From Varroa destructor (lineage: Eukaryota; Arthropoda; Arachnida; Mesostigmata; Varroidae), in contig NW_019211459.1 in NCBI RefSeq assembly GCF_002443255.2, positions 18,820,253 through 18,884,252 of the forward strand: a stretch of 64,000 nucleotides of DNA, written 5' to 3'. Made by a program: the position numbers and the translations under genes. The notes beneath the pieces are model-generated. The model was not told where the DNA came from. It saw nothing but the letters and a program-made list of their open reading frames with translations, and did no database searches. This document shows positions 1-12,040 of this stretch, piece by piece; position 1 is the first letter of the stretch; each line of letters starts with the position of its first letter.

Positions 1-1717
1 AGAAAACTTCGTGTGCTACTGAATCCAAAAAATACCTGGCTTAGGTTGACAAAAGGCCGGCAAAGGCCTGGTCATAATCAGGCTTGTGGTGCGGCACTTA
101 CCTGTCCATCTGTTAATCACGGATCAAACTTCAGAGCATTCACACGTACGCTTTCTATTTGGCAAGAACTTCAAAGTAGGTGGTTGTCGTCGGCGTTTCT
201 TTTTTTAGAAAACGAATATGGAGTACCGAATAAGGTGCATCGTATTCTTTGTTAAGTGCTTGTGTAGTGGCAACGCTACAGAAGGCTTTTGAAGACAGCG
301 AGTACAGAAGAAGACGCGAAAAAGTATACATCATGCTGAAGAATCGTCGTGTCTCTATTCCTTACAAAACTCGCTATAGAAATTGCCAACTCGCATGATC
401 CATGACAGCCTATCTTAAAAGATTACTTGAAGAAGGAAGCGTTCACAGCGAAAGCTGTGCCAAAGGATCTAGATTTCAAAACACCCCTCAACAATGATCT
501 CAAAGAAACCCTAACGTAGGTAAAGAAAAGTCGGATTTACTACCTGTCATTACAGGTAGTCAGATGTGAGTGAACGGGTATGAGCTGGAAAAGAAAAGCA
601 TAATCGCCAACTATGGTCTTTTAGGTGAGTTCACCCGAAGAAAGTAGTAAGATCCACGTGTGAAACGAAGCTCCTGTCCAAAGTCATTTTTAAACAGGCG
701 GTTCTAGCATTACTAAAAAAAAAAAAACAAAAAAAAAATTACCAAGGAGCTTTAAGATTGCGTGATAGTACTGTACATTAAAAATAAGCGGAGAAAACGT
801 TATCGGCTGGAAAATCCGGTGGCACATACGCTTTGAGTCCGGTGAAAATTTCTTTGAGATCATTTGGAAAATTAACACATCTACCGTTTGATAAAGCCAT
901 GAAAAATTCCGATTTGGCTGGCAGATGACTGGCTATGTTCGTCCAATGATCAAGTTGAGTCATATAATCCTAAAGTCATAGCAGCGTAGAGACATATAAG
1001 CCCGACATAAAATATGACTGGCCCATCGCTGGCCACAGAAACTTTTTAGTTTATTATTGAATTGTTACCACTTGGGTAAACGGTTCTCATTTGAGCCATA
1101 ATCAATACCCACAATCACATTATCTATATATAATCTCCTTACTAGACACTAGATCTATCAATATTTTTTGCACCATGTTTCGAAATTAAGCAATTTTTTA
1201 TGATTTTTTCGATAGAGAATATCACTGCGTTAAGATATAGAAATGTTGTTCGACCATTGATTCAATTGAACCCATACAAAAATGCCTGATCGAATTAACA
1301 CCTTATTAGTCACGGGCAACAAATGGAACAACATTACCCACCGCGTAATAATGGTATGTTGAACAAAAAAAACAAAAGTTTTATAAAATACGAATTATTT
1401 GTAAATGAGGACGATCAAACAAAAATGATCTTGCTCGATTTTACTTTCTTATACTTACGATATAGCTTGCGCTCTACGATAATTTTAAATTCTGTGAAAT
1501 CTATTCGGTGTTCATTATTCTAAAGGGAAATACACGGCTAAACGACTGCTTGTTTATTACAGTTCACTATCAAAATAATAATTAAACCTTGTCAACGAAG
1601 ACACATATGAGTTTAATGAAGATTCAATTGTTTTGACCTTGTCTGCCTTAGAAATCTAAGTACTTACCGAAAGTCATAATTTTCACAATAAGACCATTTC
1701 GTTTAATGGCGATTTAG
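1..1717. other. No firm gene; two weak coding-like stretches
   Basis: Nothing could be assigned with confidence. A plus-strand segment at 409-519 follows an AG, reads through 37 codons ending in TAG, and has balanced lysine- and acid-rich content, so it could be a terminal exon of a gene starting outside the window. A minus-strand ATG ORF lies at 778-963 (separate entry). Poly-A/poly-T runs sit near 714-740. Upstream exons of the gene at 1718 must exist, but I could not identify them. Confidence 0.4.
778..963 (-). CDS. Small ORF or exon, function unknown
   Basis: A 61-residue ATG-to-stop frame with a protein-like composition (for example LPAKSEFFMALSNG and LKAYVPPDFPADNVFSAYF). An AG after a T-containing stretch lies just upstream on the minus strand, so it could also be a terminal exon. 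It ends in TAA close to a poly-T run. I recognise no family. The overlapping minus ORF at 690-878 shares the region in another frame and looks less protein-like. Chance occurrence is quite possible at this length. Confidence 0.25.
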   Translation of the reverse strand: MTQLDHWTNIASHLPAKSEFFMALSNGRCVNFPNDLKEIFTGLKAYVPPDFPADNVFSAYF

Positions 1718-3202
1718 GTTCAGATGATGATGTTACCCTACCAATTCTTTCAAACGGATTTTATGACGCTGCCAATTATCCGCTGCCTCGCCGCGAAAAC
1801 TTTTACACCACCGAAGGCCTTCCACTGCCCAAAACAGACTTAGCAACGGGTGCAGGGCTCAACAACGAGGTAAGTCTATCGCTTTCAATAAAGGCCAACG
1901 ATCATGACTGCGCAAAAATTTATTATTTGTCTATTATTTTTGAAGGGAGCAAAATTTTGTTGCAGTGTTCCGCGGGAGGTGCACATCGTAGTCGGGGTTT
2001 TCACTTTTAGGTGATGGCGTGAAAATTTTCCCGGCGGCACCTATCCACTGCCTGATCCACTGACTCATCTCTGAACCCATTGTTGTCCTGCATTTCAGGC
2101 TATAGTACCTGACAGACGAACCATAACGCCTTTCGTATCAAAATCAGTTGAAGAAAGCAATACGTTACCGCCTACTGAAGTGGCTTTCGATGAACGGATA
2201 GAAGAAGGCAAACAATGGTCTCGGTACCAAGACAGGCCAATAAGAGAACCCGACGAAGCGAGACTCGGTCTGATTGAATCTGTCGTCGAAGCTAGTCCTC
2301 AGAACAAAGTTCTTCTTCGGGGTGCAGCTCCAAACAGTTGGCCACAGGAGTATTCCAGTACTGTTGCCCCAGACACGGATTCCAGAAGGGAATCAGCTGA
2401 AGAGTTCCTAGAGTATGACTTAGATGGAGAAGGTAAAAATAGTACGCCACAAAATAACGACAAGGCAAAAATTGTCATCGAGCAGTCCGTTCACCTTCCA
2501 GCAGTCAAAATGTTTGACGTGATTATCCCGCCCGTACAGACTGTCTCATCACTGAGGCAAAGCGGAGTTACAGTCTCTTCCGGAAAACCAGTGCCTCGTC
2601 AACATTGGCAGTCTGCCAAGAACGAAATTTTGCGTCACCTTAGCGAACTCGACGAGCATGTACGATTAGGACAAGCTAACATAACTGGTGAAACTTCACG
2701 TCTTGCTGCACACATGCTACGGAGGCACCTAGCCAATATGTCAGATACGTTACAGAATTCTGCTATTCCGCCAAGGCTCCACACGGACAACGAACGACAA
2801 AAACAATTTGATACAATCTATAGCAACCTCTCCCTCAGCATTCAAGGCTTGAATCTAACGTCCAATGACGCTGAACGCGCCGAGCGTCTCGTCGCCAGTG
2901 CTCGAGCTTCGATTCAGCTTGCTCGAGAGCTCATCTTAATCTTGGCCGACGGTTCCAACGACGCTGAATCTAGGATCGTAATTGAGCAAATTTTATCTTA
3001 TGCACGTTTGATGTTACTTGAAGTCATTAACAGCATACGCGCGTCTTCGGATAAGTCCGCACTAGGTTTAGGACACGCCGATCTCCTTAGTTGGGAGTGG
3101 CTCCTTGGTCGAACATCCCGACGTCAATACGTGTTCTCTCGTGTATTTTCAGCAAAACCACACATTTTCGACGCGCAAATTTACCGCTCCGCGAATCAGT
3201 AA
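1718..3202 (+). CDS. Unrecognised helical protein, C-terminal part (two exons)
   Basis: Two exons join in phase. The first runs from an AG at about 1716-1717 to 1869, followed by GTAAGT. The second runs from 2099, after a TTTCAG acceptor, to the TAA at 3200-3202. Together they encode about 418 residues. The start is not in these exons: the first opens mid-codon, so one or more 5' exons are missing. The N-terminal half is acidic and rich in Pro, Ser and Thr. The C-terminal half (about the last 200 residues) is Leu/Ala/Arg-rich and predicted helical, for example RLVASARASIQLARELILIL. No signal peptide, zinc ligands or catalytic motif is visible. I do not recognise the family, and assign no function. 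The long open frame and clean splice joint make it a real gene. Confidence 0.65.
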
Positions 3203-6200
3203 CATCACAGACGCTATAGGCAGCGTACTAGGCATGATATGATTACTTGGTCAGGGGCCAGACAATCCTATAGACGTTACCATGTTACTGCTAATTTAAG
3301 ACAACTACGAAATCATTCGAGATGGACGCAGAATTAGCACGAAAGATGTTATGGCGCTGTATAGAGAAAATACGTAAATGAATACCTGAAGCTGTTATAT
3401 ATTAGATGATAGAAAAGCTTTCATAGCGGCGACTGGATAGATTGACGATTAATAAACACATATATTTCGTCAATTACATGTTGCTCAAGTAAATCCGGAT
3501 CATTCATTCTAGATAAGGTTGGCGCCGTTCAACTAGATCGGCGCTAACGAATTTCGGCAGGGAAGTTGTGTAGCCAAAATTTCATCAGTCTGTGTTCAGA
3601 CATGGGGGCCTTAAATCTAAATTAGCAAGATATTGGAGTGTGTGTTACAATATATGCACATATGAGACAGAGAGCGGGAAGGGAGGGGGGCGGCAAATTA
3701 GAGTATGTATTTGCCGCAAAACTCAACCTGGTTGTGTGTTTTCCTTCTTCGAATTTACTAAAAGTATGTCTGGGACGACCTATTTTCAATGAATGGCACT
3801 TAAATTATCCGGAGCATGTACCACGCGAAAACTTTTCTATAGATAAAAATCAGATGAATGTCAGGTGGCTAGGAGGTGGGAGCTACGAAACTCTTAAGGT
3901 TTTTAGATCTAATTCATATGAAACTACATTCCTGTCGGCTGTCAGCTGGTCACGCGCGGATGTCGTGAGTAACCGCACTTCACCGCCATCGGACCAATAT
4001 TAATAGATAATTTCCGTCAATGATGATAGAAGTAAGATTCTCAGTTCCTCTTCATTTGGATGCTGAAGGCAAACCATTTTACGCCACTAAGTATAGGTGT
4101 GATTATAATATATATGTGATTATAATATCTGCACAGATCGTAGATCAGGGGGACCTGAATTTGGCCTATTTGAGAACAATTTTATTCTGCTGCGATGGTC
4201 TTATGCCGCTCAGCTTAATTAGAGAAATATTAGAAGCATCTTTGATCGCATTTTATATGCTGCTATATTTATCGCAAGAAGATCTAAAATCGGCAGAAGC
4301 TACTGACGCGTATGATCTAGAATAATCGTTTTCTTCACAGCAAAATATAGTTTCAAAGGGGCATCGTTACCCTCGGGCTGTAGCCATGAGTGTGGCAAAT
4401 GTTCCGAGCGCTGTATGACTCAGAACAAATGACTGTTTTAAATCAGCTGCGATACAGCCGATTAAACTTACGTCTATTTGCCCAAAAATAAATTGGACAT
4501 TTTTCAAACTACTTACGCGAGTTATATAACGTTGTCCTGTTTCCTCGGTAACGTTTGTAAGGAGCGTTGTTGCGCGGCCTCGTTAATTTAGGCACAGGCC
4601 TCATTTCTGCAGTCCTGTGCCGACGTTGCATTAAACACACAAACGACGATTACGATAATTTAGCAAATAGATGTTGGTACAAGAAACTTGAAAGGCTAGC
4701 CATAGAATTACAAAATACGTGACACTGGAGAAACTCAGCCGCAGTGTGATCGAATTTTATCGCAGTGTATTTCTATTTTTGTAAATACGCTATGTTTATT
4801 TGATAAGTCAAAACAATAATCCATGTTACATGTAAACCTTAAACTTTGAAGAGTTTTTGTTCCACTTCTTTAAATGAGCGGCGCTATTTAGGTTTGTATT
4901 TTCTAGGCTAAGGTTACCACGTAAGGTAAACAAAAGTAAGGTTAACGCATTTTATCTAAGTCATTCCTGTTTTATTCTTGAGTAAAACTCAACTCGAATG
5001 TAGTCTATGGCGTATTATTCATGCTGATTTGATCGATTTCTGTGCAGTTATGGTTGCTTTTGCCTTATAAACTACGTAAATTCATAGAATAGTATTACTG
5101 GCTTTCTTAAATTGGTGATGTTTTTAAAAATAGTATATCCCAAACAGTTGTAGATTTCAGCTGACTTTCCCTACGACCATTTAGCCAGGTGCCTGAATCA
5201 AAAGATGTATGGCCAACTTAGCAGAGCTCGTCAAGCAAAACATCATCTGCGCTACTGCTTCTTGGATAGCCGACGGTACTGTTGAGTCGACAAACGACTT
5301 TGCACTCAAATCGAAGAAGAGTCGCGGTGTACAGGTTCGAAGAAATCCTAAAAAACACCCGCTTCAACGGCAATATGATATTACCTTCCGTAGCTGATTT
5401 ACATCCGCCATTTCCTAGTTAAAAGATCGTATCACAATAGTCGTGCTGGCGTCACTAGCTAATGACGTAACATTGAGCGACATCTAGGTGGCAGCAGTCT
5501 GGATCGTTTACCTACGATGCCGAACGTACAACTCGGAACATAGTCGGCAATATCGAACCAACAAGATTTCCAGTCGTATAGGTGAAAAAATAACCACTGC
5601 GGTTTCGCAAAGTGTGATGAGGGAGCGAGTGTTATCGGTGATTGCCTTAATAGGTTTGGAAAAGCCGCTATGTTGTGTCCGAGTGGATGCTCACGAGCTG
5701 GCTGTTTATAGCCTGAAATATCCAAAAGCTCGTCCAGAGGTACGATGAGAAGGGCCACAGAATGGCTACCTTCTTGCGAGACAGTCACACCGCACCGGCA
5801 CACCGTTACTAAATACTGTCCGCCGGATTGAAACGATACTCGACGCGTCCGGGAAGAGACAGATCAGTCGCACGTCAAAGGAAAACTTTATTTAAGATCG
5901 GTTCTTGTCAGCCAAGCACGGCTAAAGGTACGAACTGCTAAAGCCGAATCGGTAAGGCCGACAGGCCCAGGTTGATTTGTGCAACAACAGACTTTTTGGG
6001 TACAACTAACTCGACGATGGAAACAGTCAAGCTTATTGGCCATATAGAGGGCCATATAGATACAGTTCATCGTCTAACCATGCGTCCGTAGTAAATTCTG
6101 TCATATTGTTTCAACACACGGATATACCAAGATAAACCACTTCCGGCAACAGCCACTCCTCGTCTTTAGTCAAACACCAACTTCATGAGTTCGCCTTCAG

Positions 6201-9200
6201 TTAATCATAGTTCATCATATAATTCAGCGAATGTAACCATTTGGGAATGCATTTTCAAACGAAAATCAAGGACCCATTTCTGCCGTAGGCAATAACAGTC
6301 CTGCACCCTTAGCGATCAATACCTCGTTATATTTAAGCAGTGTTGCGTTCCCGAGCTTTACTGAATACTGCCTCAGGTGCGCTGAGGCAGTATTCGATAA
6401 AAACAAATCAGAAATTTCCTAATCAATAACGAACGGATTTTCTCATCCTGCAAATGACGGTATTTTCTCAAGCAGTCAAGGGAATAACGAATAATTCTAA
6501 CATTCAGTGATTCGATGGACTACGTAGACAGTGGTCAGCACCATTGAGAAAATAAACCGATATATTGTGCAGTTAAGAGCAGGCCAGTAAATCGTATTCA
6601 GACATTCTCTATCCTATGCATAGGTATCGGGAAAGTTTAATATAGACATACATGGGAAGCGCAAGTGATAAAACCCGATCGAGGCAATGGGCAATCCGTG
6701 TTGACCTGTGCTAAATGCCTGATCTGATCAAGAGCTGTACTACGGAGTAATAATGTACACTTCCTATAACTGAAGCATGTTTGATCGATCTGTCGGGCAG
6801 GTGCTGTTACTTAACGCTAATTACCACAACTAGTTTTTCCGACGCACAGAACGACGCACTTCCGTTAGACATCTATGTATGTATCCTGGTACGTTATTAA
6901 AAGTTTATATATTTTACGTCCAGTATCGCCGTTAGACATTGCGTTAGCCTGTCTACGCCCTATGGGTTCGAAACTAGACCACAACACGTCCCTAAGGTTA
7001 GCGGGCAAATACGTCACCCACTGAACTATCACCATTAACAAGCTATAGTATCTGTAGACGACATATAATAACACTTTGATGCGCCTGCCGTAAGTCAATT
7101 CTGTAGGTGTCTTAATCGATTTAAAGGCTATACGGATGTTAAGTATGCTATGTTTTTCATCCAGCCGATACAATATCGAATGCAATATATAAAAGCAGAA
7201 ACATTTATTAATATGAGAAGATCGTCTTATGCTGAGGAACGAGTCACTGGGGCGAAGAGTTAATTTCTACAACAAAACAATGCCTTGTGTTTGAATAAAA
7301 CTTCGGAAGAAAAAAGTTTTAATCAAATAGAGACAATGGCCATGGCAGTTTCCGCTCAGAACATCATAGCACAACTTACCCCATTTATTGTTATTATTAA
7401 TCAGCTTCACTGTTCGACATATTGAAGGCTGAGCATTTACATGTGTGAAGTGGGACGTTTCATATTGTGAGCGCAAGCACCAGTATTCATACACGAGCTC
7501 AGGCTAAAAACCCTCTCAGTAACGTATTTATTTATTATTTCCATTACTAATCCATAAGCAAGTCAAGTATATAGGTTGATTAGAAGAAAAATTTACTAAT
7601 CCAAATAACATTAGTCATAGTTCGGTGGTAAGTTGCTAAGCAAGTTCACTCAGCTGCAACACACTTATGGAACGTTAATAATGCTACTTAACGTAATCTT
7701 GGCAGTTTAAATTTCGTATCTAAATCTGTTCGATTTTGTCATTTAAACATAACTGTTTTTATCATGACACACTATAATTGGTCATGTTCTGTGTACTAAT
7801 GCATTCGGCGGTCTTGTTAATGCCGTAGATAAGCCGCAGTCAAACTGTAAGGTGGGAGAGATTCACGCTAACCGCGGGTCGTGGGGCACAGGGAAAATCT
7901 AATAGTTCTTGCGTCAAATCCCACAGGCAACTTCGAAGGGTCTCATTATTGACAACAACGTAAAATCTCGTTCGATCGAGTTCGTCGCAGACACATTGGT
8001 CGGACACGCTATACTGTAGATTCGTTCTTCTTCGTACCATATAAAATGGTAGCTTCGGAAGACACTATTTACATACAGTAAATGAAGACCACGTCCTCAG
8101 TCGCTTCAAAAAAAAAGCAGATTTCATCCGATTCTGTCTTACCGACAAAAGTTGTAGACGATGGAAGGGGGCTGATGTTGCGAGAGAACAAGCAAAACAG
8201 TTTACGTTTAGAGTGGCGTTTCTGACCAGTTTTAATCAGATTACCAAGATCCACCATATCTCAGCGTATCAAGTCCTTTTTTTATCATATCTGTATTTTC
8301 TATATTTAACGACTAAAGAGACATTACGATAGTGAATCCTTGATTAGCTAGCTAGTCCATGATAAATAGGGAATTGTACCGTTCATCTGTGGACATGTTG
8401 CTATAGAAGAGCATATGGAAGCCACAATTATTCTTAATGAGTAGAGTTGTTATCAATCCAAAACAAATGGTTTCATTTATTTTGGGTGGAGTTTCAGTTG
8501 CAAAAATATTGAAGACTAATTTTTTAGTAATATTTTTAAAGGTAAATCGAACATTTTTCCTCAGCATCCCTTTAGGGTTGAAGGGGATGCTTCGTCGATA
8601 TTCTGATTATGCAAATATTTAAGGTAAGCGGAACATGGCAATTTGGGATCGATTATATCAACTTTAAGTTTATCTTTACTTTTTTTTTCTATTTCACAAG
8701 AAACTAATATCCAAGCGAGTACTTCCATGGATGGAACCAAAAATCATTCGAAAATGGCGCGGTGGCCAATTACGCGGAATATTGAACCCGCAACTTCAGG
8801 CGCGAAATTCAATCACCAGTTGACAGCCAGCAGTTTTATACAATTATTATACGATTCGTCAATAAGGATCCAGCGAGCAGAACGCGAATATTAGAAATCA
8901 CTGGTAAAACTGTATGTTTTTTTTTATTTTACGACAGTGTAGTGAGATGAAAAAGACTTTTAAAATCATCGCACCTACGTACGTACCCGTTGTATTATTA
9001 TTTCTCTGTGCTATGGGCAACCGGCCTTCAGCGAGGATACCAGCGCTGAGAAGCCTCAGGCCAATGCAAACATATAATAGACAGCGCGAGTAGAGGAAAT
9101 GAGATAGATATAAGTTAAGGAAGCTCTAATTTTATAGAGAACGGCAAATAAAGGTAAAATATCTGATGTTAATTTTTATGTTTAACGCAATCTTCTCTCT

Positions 9201-11022
9201 TTTTTGTCAATCTCTTCACTATAAGCGTCGCCAACCGTTGACGAATGGCCGACACTACTATATGTTAGTTTTAACGACGGTATAATTTTGCGCCTGCATG
9301 AGTTTATAGATGCAATAAAGTTAAATTGTTTCTAGGTTCCGACTTTCTCAACTAAGAACCTTTCAAAGCTTATACATACACCGTTTATCTAAATACTCCT
9401 ATAGAAGACGATTCAATGCACGTTCGATCTAGTGACAACGCCGGCCAAAGTAACTAACTTCGTTAGCAGATACAAACATGTGGACGATAATGTAAGCCCT
9501 GGGCCTGTGACGGCCACATAGCATATATCTCTAGATATATAAATGAGTTTTCCGGCTGTAATGATTACTTAAGTAAATACTTTGGAATAAAAGATGATTC
9601 TTACATGTCCAGAAAGCTTATTGATTGTTACAGGTGCATCTCTAAGCGCCCAATGGGCAAATTCTTGCAAGTTCATGAACGAGTCCCTTGTCTCCGCAGT
9701 TTAATAAATTTTCGGTTTCGTCTATGAGGTGCTTCTGAAGAACACTTTCTAGTTGAACGAAGGTTTCTAGAAATATACAGAAGCTCATTCAGGTTGAGCT
9801 TTATCAGTCAGTAGAGGCGACAGTCATAGTCACATTTTTTGATACATCGAATTCATGCCTGCTATCAACGTTTACAGATGCTAATCACAAATGGGACCGG
9901 TATCATGTTAAAATTTAACGACGGGAATCTCGGTCCTTTATTCTTCAGTGCTGCAGCCCAGCTCTCAAAAATTTCATCATAAACGAGGGCTTATAATGTA
10001 GCTGTAGGTTCGTGACGAATGCCCGCTTGCCATATAACCCATAATGTTCGGAGTGTTCGAGAAGTGGCCTTCAAGCTGTGTTAACTTCGAACAGAGTACT
10101 GATTACGGTGATCATGTGTTTCGATGTTGTTCCGCCCAGCCTAACTTCAAATACTTTATCCGGGCCGCAGTGTTGAGATACTGCGGCTCTTATAAAGTCG
10201 ATTCTGTTTTACGTAAATGTAGTAAACTCACCTCGGCTATCAACGCTTAGATATAAGCAGTTACCTTACGAAGCTGTGGTCAATCGATTGCAGTGGCTAC
10301 CCTTGTTTCATCGTATTTGATGATGAGCACAAGAAAGTATCCATACAAACCTGTGTGAATAAAGACTTATTCGCTGGAGATAGTCCCAACATGAACAGGG
10401 ACAGAACTTTTGCAAAGCTAAATGCTCATATAGAACGGTACATGTTACCTTGCATACATAGATCGTTTATGTTCTGTAGCAGCTAGCCACTTCACTGACA
10501 CTGAAGCCGGTCAATCGTGCCAGTCAATTTTAGAGACGTCCTGATGGAAAGATTCACTCCCATAAATTTTGGGTTGCGATATCATCGCTGTCCTCGCCTT
10601 AACCTGATTCACAATGGGTTTTGCAAATATACTTACGTAACAATCATGCTCGGGTCCCCATCACAACAACTCCATCAGTTTTCTGAGTCTGATTGATAAA
10701 AATTTACCATTATGCCAGTTTGTCTGGCTATGGTTTTCAGTCAAATACAGCTGTGATTCTTTCAAGCCATTAAATATATATTTCAAGGGTGCCGTCTGAT
10801 ACTTGATTTAGGCATAACTTCAGCGTAACTACTTGACGCTCGTCGCCCGCTATGCAGTAAGCCCAGATCTTCAAATTAGCTTCTTCTCCTGTCATCGTCA
10901 TTTTTGCTGTCCTTAGAAAAAATGCTGCGGCTGGCGCAGGCAATATCGCTCTAAAAAGCGTTAAATAGACAAGCCTCTGATCAAAGCCCCACAATCGGAT
11001 ACCTACAGTAGAAAAGATAACA
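3203..11022. other. Intergenic, no gene supported
   Basis: About 7.8 kb of AT-rich sequence. Several 60-120-codon ORFs occur (3638-4003 +, 4020-4325 +, 5459-5803 -), but none has a recognisable motif, good splice context or consistent composition. Small tandem copies such as GTGATTATAATATAT occur near 4098-4130. A strong short hairpin lies at 6363-6395. No RNA gene or transposon was recognised. Confidence 0.5.
6363..6395. repeat. 14-bp perfect hairpin with 5-nt loop
   Basis: Left arm GAATACTGCCTCAG at 6363-6376 is exactly complementary to CTGAGGCAGTATTC at 6382-6395, with loop GTGCG. It is in intergenic sequence, with no adjacent gene to which it could belong. Confidence 0.85.
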
Positions 11023-11589
11023 ATGTCGGAGACTGACAAAAGTGAGAATATGAGCTCCAGCGAATTAAAAGAGATGAGCCATGGAGATAAAGATGGTCTA
11101 AACGAAAAAGGACACGCTAAGGCCGAAGCAGAGCATGAGCACGTTGGAAGTAAAAAACGGGTGAAGACGGGACGCATCGCCAAGGCCAGGGTAAAGGGCG
11201 CCAAAAGGAGAACGCAAAAGACGGGTAAAGGTTCAGCTGTAAGGAGCAAGGCCAGATATGGCGAAACCAAAAGGAAAGCCCCTAGGGGCAGGGCTACAGC
11301 AGCTAAACGACGTAGCAAGAAGGGGGTTGCTAAAATGGCCAACGGCAAACAATCGAAAATGGGTGCAGTTAGAGGTATCTCGAGAAATGAAATTCGCCGT
11401 TTAGCTGAAAAGGCTGGCGTGAAGCGCGCGTCATCAGCGGTCGCTGAAGAAGGTCGAAAAGCTCTTAAGGCCTACCTAATGGATGTTGTCCGTGATACGG
11501 TGGCAAAGGCCGGTGAATCGAAGAGAAACACGATACAAGCAGAAGATGTAACGGACGTTATTCAGCAGAGAAATACTGCTAAGGCCTAA
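11023..11589 (+). CDS. Divergent H4-like histone with long basic N-terminal extension
   Basis: A single uninterrupted 188-codon frame (ATG context ACAATG, stop TAA). Residues 1-45 are acidic and polar; 46-118 are very rich in Lys, Arg, Ala and Gly, like a linker-histone or sperm basic-protein tail; about 117-184 form a histone fold. The fold aligns to H4 through GIS-NEIRRLAEKAGVKR (alpha1 and loop 1, with the H4 hallmark IRRLA..GGVKR nearly kept), AEEGRKALKAYLMDVVRDTV (alpha2) and SKRNTIQAEDVTDVI (loop 2 and alpha3). It differs strongly in alpha2, lacks the canonical H4 N-tail, and ends NTAKA instead of the TLYGFGG end of H4. No histone 3' stem-loop was seen. By inference it is a nuclear DNA-packaging protein, perhaps germline-specific, or a captured or retroposed H4. 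An unrelated H4-like histone-fold factor is possible but less likely given the GVKR core and basic tail. Confidence 0.8.
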   Translation: MSETDKSENMSSSELKEMSHGDKDGLNEKGHAKAEAEHEHVGSKKRVKTGRIAKARVKGAKRRTQKTGKGSAVRSKARYGETKRKAPRGRATAAKRRSKKGVAKMANGKQSKMGAVRGISRNEIRRLAEKAGVKRASSAVAEEGRKALKAYLMDVVRDTVAKAGESKRNTIQAEDVTDVIQQRNTAKA

Positions 11590-11670
11590 AGAGTTCATAG
11601 CTACCAAATTTTATCAAGGTTTTTCATTTAACAATAATAAGACTAGCGGAGTCATTTGCGGTCGACTTGT

Positions 11671-11728
11671 TGATAAATGCAAGTTAGAGTGAATTTGACT
11701 GATAAATGCAAGTTAGAGTGAATTTGAC
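11671..11728 (+). repeat. Perfect 29-bp tandem duplication
   Basis: The 29-bp unit beginning TGATAAATGCAAGTTAGAG occurs at 11671-11699 and again, identically and directly abutting, at 11700-11728. It lies about 80 bp after the stop of the H4-like gene. Confidence 0.95.
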
Positions 11729-11841
11729 GGATAATTTGTTAATTACCATTGGTTTACCATGCTTCTGATACGAAAGAAATCAACGGATAATTTGTTAATT
11801 ACTATTGGTAATTACCGTGCTTCTGATACGAAAGAAATCAA
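11729..11841 (+). repeat. Diverged tandem duplication, about 56 bp
   Basis: A unit beginning GGATAATTTGTTAATTAC and ending CGAAAGAAATCAA occurs at 11729-11784 and at 11785-11841, with a few substitutions and about one inserted base. It follows directly on the 29-bp tandem repeat. Confidence 0.9.
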
Positions 11842-11862
11842 GGGAAAAAGTGCGCAGGTCTG

Positions 11863-12040
11863 CCACTGGGTGAGACACAGTAAGGAATTCTTTTATAGAG
11901 TGGGGTGATGAGGGATAATGAGTTGTCTTTTTGTCCTATCGGCTAAAAAGTATGAAATTTTCCCACTGGGTGAGGCACAGTAAGGAATTTATATATATAG
12001 AGTGGGGTAATGAGGGATAATGAGTGTGTTTTTGTCCTAT
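11863..12040 (+). repeat. 77-bp direct repeat with 23-bp spacer
   Basis: A unit beginning CCACTGGGTGAG and ending TTTTTGTCCTAT occurs at 11863-11939 and at 11963-12040, differing at a handful of positions including a small AT insertion. It is the third different duplication in a row downstream of the H4-like gene. Confidence 0.9.

Noticed and set aside
3638..4325. Two consecutive plus ORFs of 121 and 101 codons
   Set aside because: No motif, no supporting splice sites, skewed composition and no recognisable homology; treated as chance.
5459..5803. 114-codon minus-strand ORF overlapping an 86-codon plus ORF
   Set aside because: Both strands are open over the same stretch, no domain is visible, and neither has convincing start or splice context.
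10770..11348. 192-codon minus-strand ORF opposite the H4-like gene
   Set aside because: It is the reverse shadow of the lysine/alanine-rich histone coding sequence (Leu/Ala/Pro/Phe-rich), while the plus frame has the histone-fold signature and a good start context.
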